From assembly GCF_937616625.2 (NCBI RefSeq), contig NC_065576.1, forward strand, positions 35,552,628-35,616,627: DNA of 64,000 bases. Direction: 5' to 3'. The notes under the pieces are model-generated. The model did not search any database and was not told the DNA's origin. It saw only the letters and a program-made list of their open reading frames with translations. Origin of the DNA: Mercurialis annua (Eukaryota; Streptophyta; Magnoliopsida; Malpighiales; Euphorbiaceae). Positions 58,446-64,000 of this stretch are shown one piece after another; the stretch's first letter is position 1, and every line of letters begins with the position of its first letter. A program made the translations under genes and the position numbers.

Positions 58446-59441
58446 ACAACGTTTTTGACGAATCTGGACCGTTTTCGAGGCCCCAAATCACTCTAAAATC
58501 CTTATATCACATACCCAATCCATCTAGATTCAAAACTCATCAAGAATCCATACGAAAATGATGAAAAACGACATGTTTTCGGCGTTTCGATTCGAACGTA
58601 GCATTTTTCATCGAAACAGCCCGTATCTTTTGATTTTAACACCCAAATCAGAAATATTACCTTGATATGATGTTTAGGATTGATAGAGCTTCCAATTCCG
58701 AAGAGTTTGCCGCGAAAATCGTCCGAAAAGAATGCCGAACGGCGAAACGGCGGCGAAACGACGATGATCGTCGTTTTTTCCTTATCTGATACCCTTTTCT
58801 CCTTCTTTCTCGATTATTCCATCTGATTCATATGATAACTTCTTATATCATGGTTAACTTGCTATTTTAATCCTTGTTTTGTTTATTTGTCACAACTAAT
58901 TCTTTAAACTTTTCTTTCGTTCATTTTAGTCCTTCGCTTAATCAATTAACCATTTAACCAATTTGTATACGTATTATTTATATCTAATAAATAATACTAA
59001 CCCAAAATTATTAATTTTCCATCAATAATCTTCTAATTGCTATTCTCGAAGCTCAAATGGCTAATTTACACTTTGGTCCTTGAACTTTTCAAAAATTGCG
59101 ATTTAGCCCAAAACACATCCGCGTCCAAATTTTAAAAGGTCTCCGATTGACCTGAAATTTTTACCACATATACTATAAAACATTTCGCGGATCTAGGCGA
59201 AATAATTTCCCTTTTCGGGACTTAACTGGTTAAATTACCACTTTAGTCCCTGAACTCTAGTTTGGGACTTTTCTTGACATTTTTCCTTTTCATTTAAATT
59301 CCAACTTTAGAATTGGAATATGATGTTAAATTCCGCATAATTACTTTAATTTCTTGAAAATTATTTCCGATATCGCCACCCTGGCGAATCAGAACTGGAC
59401 ACATGGTCCAATTAAATACTTAATTATTTTGGGGTATTACA

Positions 59442-59462
59442 TTCTTCCCCCCTTATAAAAAT
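59442..59462 (-). promoter_or_regulatory. Polypurine tract of the gypsy-type element
   Basis: On the minus strand TATAAGGGGGGAAGAA abuts the LTR start TGTAATACCCC. This is the plus-strand primer site and sets the element's direction. Confidence 0.8.
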
Positions 59463-62400
59463 TCGTCCTCGAATTTTCATATACTTTTCTTACTTTAATC
59501 CCCTTTACATCTAGAATTTTTTTTTGTTTATAGTACGGATACCGTGTTCATCCTACGACACTGGTCAACACATGGAATCATCATTCCAAATTCTGTACTT
59601 CTTGCACTTTGATGTCAGTTATCACTGACAACTTTACTTTTGATTTCTTCTCTTTAAACTTTCAGTTCCTTATTGATATCCAATGGTAGTTCGTCTTAAC
59701 GACGTCTTATCATCAAAGATGTAGTACTCATATGTACTTACCATTCTATGTTCTTGATTCTTTACTTTCGTTCAATACGTCTAATCCTATCATCGTTCCT
59801 TGTTGAGTAATGTGAATATTCAATTAGCTCATACTTCTTTATTTGTGTTGTCTCTTTCATATGGCCGACATCACGGCCTGATCCTTATTTATCATCGTAC
59901 TGGGATCTTCATCCCATTATCCGTTATCCTCTTTGGTCTCGTTACTTCACTTTTCGTACAAAATTTCCTTTGCTATCGCCACTTATCATGATTATCCATG
60001 AGATGAATCCTCATGACGCATTTTTATAAGGTCTTTATTCACTCTCCTTGTAAGGCTTACTTGACTTATTTCTTACGTCTATACATTTCGTATGTTTCTT
60101 AACTTACTTCCTTTTTCTGTAACATGACGCACTATTCTTGAAATTCCTTGTCTCTTCTACCTCACATCGATCTGTTTCATCAATCTGGTTTTCAACCAGA
60201 TAGGATTGTCATATAGGTCGCTGAATTCTTATTTTAATAAGACAGAGTGTGACCAATGCTTTGGTAAGCTTTCTTTGCTTATAATCCCTAAACGAGGATC
60301 TTAATCCTTTTCCAATCATATACTTGCATCAGAATGTCCTCTGATGACATCGTTACTTGCTCCATATTTGATCTTTTTATTCATCATAATCTAACTTTTT
60401 CTTATCTATTCCTTCCTTCCAATTCTCAATCTTAATTGGCTCTTAGCTTTCAAATCATTTCCCTTTACTATCACGTAGTACTAAACTTACTTCTCATTAC
60501 TATTCATGATCTTTCCATTTCACTTGTTATTCCTACTTCTATCCATATCGTAGGTATACTTCTTTGTTACTTTCTTTGACTTCTTGTCCTTAGTTAACCA
60601 ATAGGATTAATAGTCTAAATGCTATTATCCTATGGTATTCTTATTGCGTTCCTAATTCACGCTTTTATCATATTTCTTGATTATCTTCTATTGCATTCTT
60701 TGCTTTCCTCCTCAGCGCCTTTTGTACATCGTATACTACTTGCTTTTAATATCCACAACATCGATCATTAATAGAGAATCGTGGTCTTTTCGTCTAAATT
60801 TCCCGATGTAGTACGTTCTCAATCGTATATATATTATCATGGCCGTCTGTGAAGCCGATCATATGCGGGTATCACCTCTATCGCATCTCGTATTCCTGAT
60901 TTTTCTTGTTTCGGCACTCTGAACGTCGATTACCAATTAAATAATGGGTCGCAATTCTTTTGCCTGAATTATCGACGTAGTGCATTCTCCATTACTTACA
61001 TATCGCCCTATTGTACCCTTACTGAAATCTTAACTGTCAGTGGATCCATTCATATGACTCTATCATCTTTATCCCTTTTTGTTTCTATGCGTTGACGACT
61101 ACATAGAATTTAATCCTTATGATCCTCTCGTCATCTTTCCACGTGACTTTCTCTTTTTCATTTCTCAATAACTCTTATCAAGTTCCTTGCGACATACGCA
61201 GGTTATCCGTACTTTCCTTAACTCTGTTTACTTTAACTAACTTCTTATTATCCATAATCTACTTTTGCGTCTTTATACTTTATCATATACGTCATGTACC
61301 TTTAGCAATCCCTCGACCGTACGCAGGAAGTCAGTGGAATATAGTCCTACTGGTAGCATTTCTTGTGAAAAGGAGCGCATTTGCTTCCTAACCTGATCAG
61401 AGCCACTCGTGTCTGACCATTGGCTATCTCCGCATCCTCCCTCAGATTGTGATATTACCGTACACTGGATCAGAAATGCTTACTCCAGTACTCCTCGACA
61501 TCGGACTAGTATGATAACTCTTCTTCCTCGAAGTCATCTTCCTGAGGATCTCTTTCTGGGAATGTATCAAACAAATTTGATCGTGTCTAATACATCTTAA
61601 TCCTTTGAGGATCATAATCAATCTTCTATATCGATCACATTATACACTTTATTCTTTATTTGATCTAACTTGAAGTCTAAGGTTTAGCACTTCACAAGCA
61701 TCCATTACATTTGTACCTTTTTCAGCCTATTATTTCGCTTCATAATTGATACCTTGAGGTGGAAGTTTCAACTCTCAATCCACCGATTGCAGTTTTTGTT
61801 GTTTATTTCTTGATCTAAGTACCTTGATCTTTCCCGATTATCCTCAACCAGAACTAATAGTTGAAAGAATTTCCCAAATCGGGTCACAAACTTAGTTCAT
61901 GTTATTTGGTCTTTCACCACTCTAATTGCATGTCGGAACTAATTATAGGTTGAACCTTTCATCGACATCTTTATTGACATTACTGTTTGTCCGTCATCCA
62001 CTCGATTTGTACGAGCATCTTACTTTACTTTCCTAGTGGATTTAGCATACCGCTTGATCCATCAAACGTTTTTAGTCTTAACTTAAGTATAAAAACATCA
62101 AATCTCTACATGTGTTCCTTCCTTCACGTTGATACTATCTTTGTATCCCTCATCATACGCCCTCTTGGCTCATCATCCTTATCCATATATATCTTCCATT
62201 GATACTCCTATTAAACTAATCCAAGCCCTTAATTCAACGATCGCAGCGATTAATACTTAGGTAATCGTCTTATAAACGTCATATCCCGATATTAACTTGC
62301 TCCAACGGCTTAATTCAAAGTCAACACAGTTTTACTAAACCTTCATAGGTATTTCTTTCTTCACGCTAATATTGTCTTTATATCCATTGTCTTAATTGGC

Positions 62401-64000
62401 ACACAATTCCTTATATCAGTTGCTTTTTTGGCTAACTGATTCATAATGACGTTGGGCTACGGCGGCACTTCCGATGCCTGTATGTTCCCACTTTACTTTG
62501 CTAAGTTTCCGTTGTCCTTTATCTCGTCTCTGGCCGTTACTGACCAATTGGAGTAGATTGCATTTACTTTGGTTACCTCGATTTTCTTCTCGCGCCTCAT
62601 ACACTTGCTGTGTAATAGCGCGTGTTTGTGCAGTTCTTTATTCATAGTATAGCGATTATATAAAGGAATACTGATAAATTCCTTAAAATATAACCCTTAC
62701 TAATCATCACGTCTAATCGCTGTCCACGTACGTTGGACTTTAGAAACGTCTCCTCCCTTTTTACCTTCTATGATACGTCTCTTATTGCTAGTCTTCTGAG
62801 TGTTCTGACTCATCATTGACTAGCCAATTGCCAAAACATATACTCGCGTTGTATATGTTAAACGCATATTACTATCGTAGCTATAAGAATCTATGTTGAC
62901 CGGATTCAAGAAAATCAGTGTCCCCTAGATTTTCTTGATTACGTATCGCCTCTTAAGTCTTGCGAGCATTCCACTCACATAGACTTAACCAAACATCATG
63001 GGTATCAAATCACATCATACATGTTCTATACATTATTAATCGGATATAAATTATTATCCGAACACATATATTATTCTAACTGTGTACTAGCCTGTTTAAT
63101 CAAGGCTAAGTTCATTAACTAGAGACACAAATCCTATGCTCTCACAATTATACTTGTTCATTCGCCTCCTAGCCTTGATCACAGCTTGCTCGCGAGCATC
63201 TCACTTCCGTCACAGAGTTCTGGTCTAGGTATACTTACATAAAAACAAAACTTCTTTGAAAACTCTTTCAAATAAAACGACTCATTTGAAAATTTCATTT
63301 AAATCTTAGCAAAATTGTGCACTAGGGTGATGACGTCTCTCATCCCCAAAGAGTTGCCACATCTCACCTCTTTGTCTGAACATAATGCATATGATGCATG
63401 TCCTATTGATGCATGTATTGATGTATGTAGTGATGCATTTTCTATCGATGTCGTGGCAATTATCAATGGCTATTACGGGTCTAGGCACAATTATGCTTTT
63501 AGAATCGTTAAATAAATAACTTTAACAAGTTATAAACTTTACGTTTTGTAAGTTCTCTAGACCTTAAAACTCTGTCTCCGGCAAGTTTCTCCCACTTCTA
63601 TAACTTTGCATTCCTCCTTCACACTCTTTCTGAAATTTCGATCGATCGAATTCTATTGCATCTATCACGTTATCTGATGCTAAGCACACATATATATGAC
63701 ATCAAATCAAAATCATATCATTTATATTCTTTTCACAGGAGGCAATACATCTCCTAGAAGTTTCATTCCAATAGGCATATCATGCGTGCCTATCCAATCG
63801 AAAAGAAAATACGTGTATGTATCTCATATACACGTGTCGTAAGAAGCAAACACACATTTCACAAATCAATATGTCATACTGATCACAAAGCAAGTCACAC
63901 TAACGACCTGGATCAGACAAACCTTCACTCTATAGCTGCACTAGTTCCTAGGTTACTTGACCGACAAACGCATCTAAGCAGAGGTCACTGGACCAACTGC
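59463..64000 (-). pseudogene. Interior of the gypsy-type element, no intact gene
   Basis: About 4.5 kb between the polypurine tract and the window end should hold pol and gag on the minus strand, but the longest frames are under 100 codons and I could not recognise protease, reverse transcriptase or integrase motifs. The plus strand is strongly enriched in T and C, as expected if methylated CG/CHG sites on both strands have mutated, or if this is a large non-coding derivative. A frame at 62604-62416 on minus has a gag-like composition but no clear motif. Confidence 0.5.

Larger units (their letters stand above)
56939..59441 (-). repeat. 3' LTR of the gypsy-type element
   Basis: Length is 2503 bp with TG...CA ends. 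It contains a 40-bp hairpin array (57421-57660) and a CACGTCGTGC palindrome array (58272-58445). The stretch 59040-59300 has typical 'aatttacactttggtccttgaac' plant LTR phrases. No gene is inside; frames at 58203-58561 are repeats being translated. Confidence 0.82.
56939..64000 (-). mobile_element. Ty3/gypsy-type LTR retrotransposon, truncated by the window
   Basis: A 2.5 kb LTR (56939-59441) begins TGTCACGACCC and ends GGGTATTACA on +. Next to its right end is the minus-strand polypurine tract of the kind ATAAGGGGGGAAGAA, preceded by AAATTCGAGGACGAATTTT, a signature that sits upstream of the 3' LTR in many plant gypsy elements. So the LTR seen is the 3' LTR, the element reads on minus, and the interior extends right from 59442 past the window. 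The other LTR and target duplication are outside. It inserted into the LINE at 56938/56939. No intact reading frame is visible in the interior. Confidence 0.82.

Noticed and set aside
58203..58561. Two His/Val-rich frames
   Set aside because: Translation of the CACGTCGTGC palindrome array inside the LTR.

Overview
This is a gene-poor, AT-rich plant nuclear window. The evidence is spliced genes with GT-AG introns, plant MITE families (Stowaway, Mutator-like), a Helitron, copia and gypsy LTR retrotransposons, a plant LINE, and a GTP cyclohydrolase I of the two-domain type known from plants. The gene set and base composition suggest a eudicot, but nothing seen here fixes the species.

Three host genes look intact. 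A lysine-rich nuclear-type protein gene of unknown function lies on + (leader from about 6140, CDS 7348-12954, 3 coding exons, 610 aa). A P-loop GTPase-like protein with a C-terminal membrane anchor lies on + (27018-29965, 8 coding exons, 413 aa). GTP cyclohydrolase I, the first enzyme of pterin/folate synthesis, lies on - (32882-30964, 2 coding exons, 467 aa). All exon joins were derived by hand from GT/AG sites and phase continuity. Further upstream on the same strand are two decayed relatives of the cyclohydrolase gene: an isolated first exon (40252-40456) and a deleted, frameshifted second exon with its intron (41335-41518, continuing at 49951-50200). That intron was split by a copia-type retrotransposon.

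Most of the rest is mobile DNA. From left to right: two direct copies of a 0.67 kb repeat flanking a 1 kb foldback element (1-6 kb); a 7.8 kb Mutator-like element (13613-21450) with a 9-bp target duplication, mirrored clusters of CCGCGG palindromes, a broken MULE transposase and a broken plant-mobile-domain gene, itself hit by two MITEs; a MITE pile-up (23-27 kb) ending 79 bp before the start codon of the P-loop gene; a Helitron (33946-34896); more MITEs; the copia element with almost identical LTRs but a ruined interior (41752-49945); a LINE fragment (about 52865-56938) interrupted by a compact gag-only LTR element (53274-54856) and cut on its other side by a gypsy LTR element that runs off the right end (56939-64000).

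Much of the value of the window is in its insertion boundaries. Exact or near-exact target duplications were read for about ten elements, which gives a relative order of insertion. The most unusual items are the mirrored palindrome ends of the MULE that carries a plant mobile domain gene, the minimal LTR-PBS-gag-PPT-LTR element, the orphan cyclohydrolase first exon that is phase-compatible with the intact gene, and the two regular hairpin/palindrome arrays inside the gypsy LTR.
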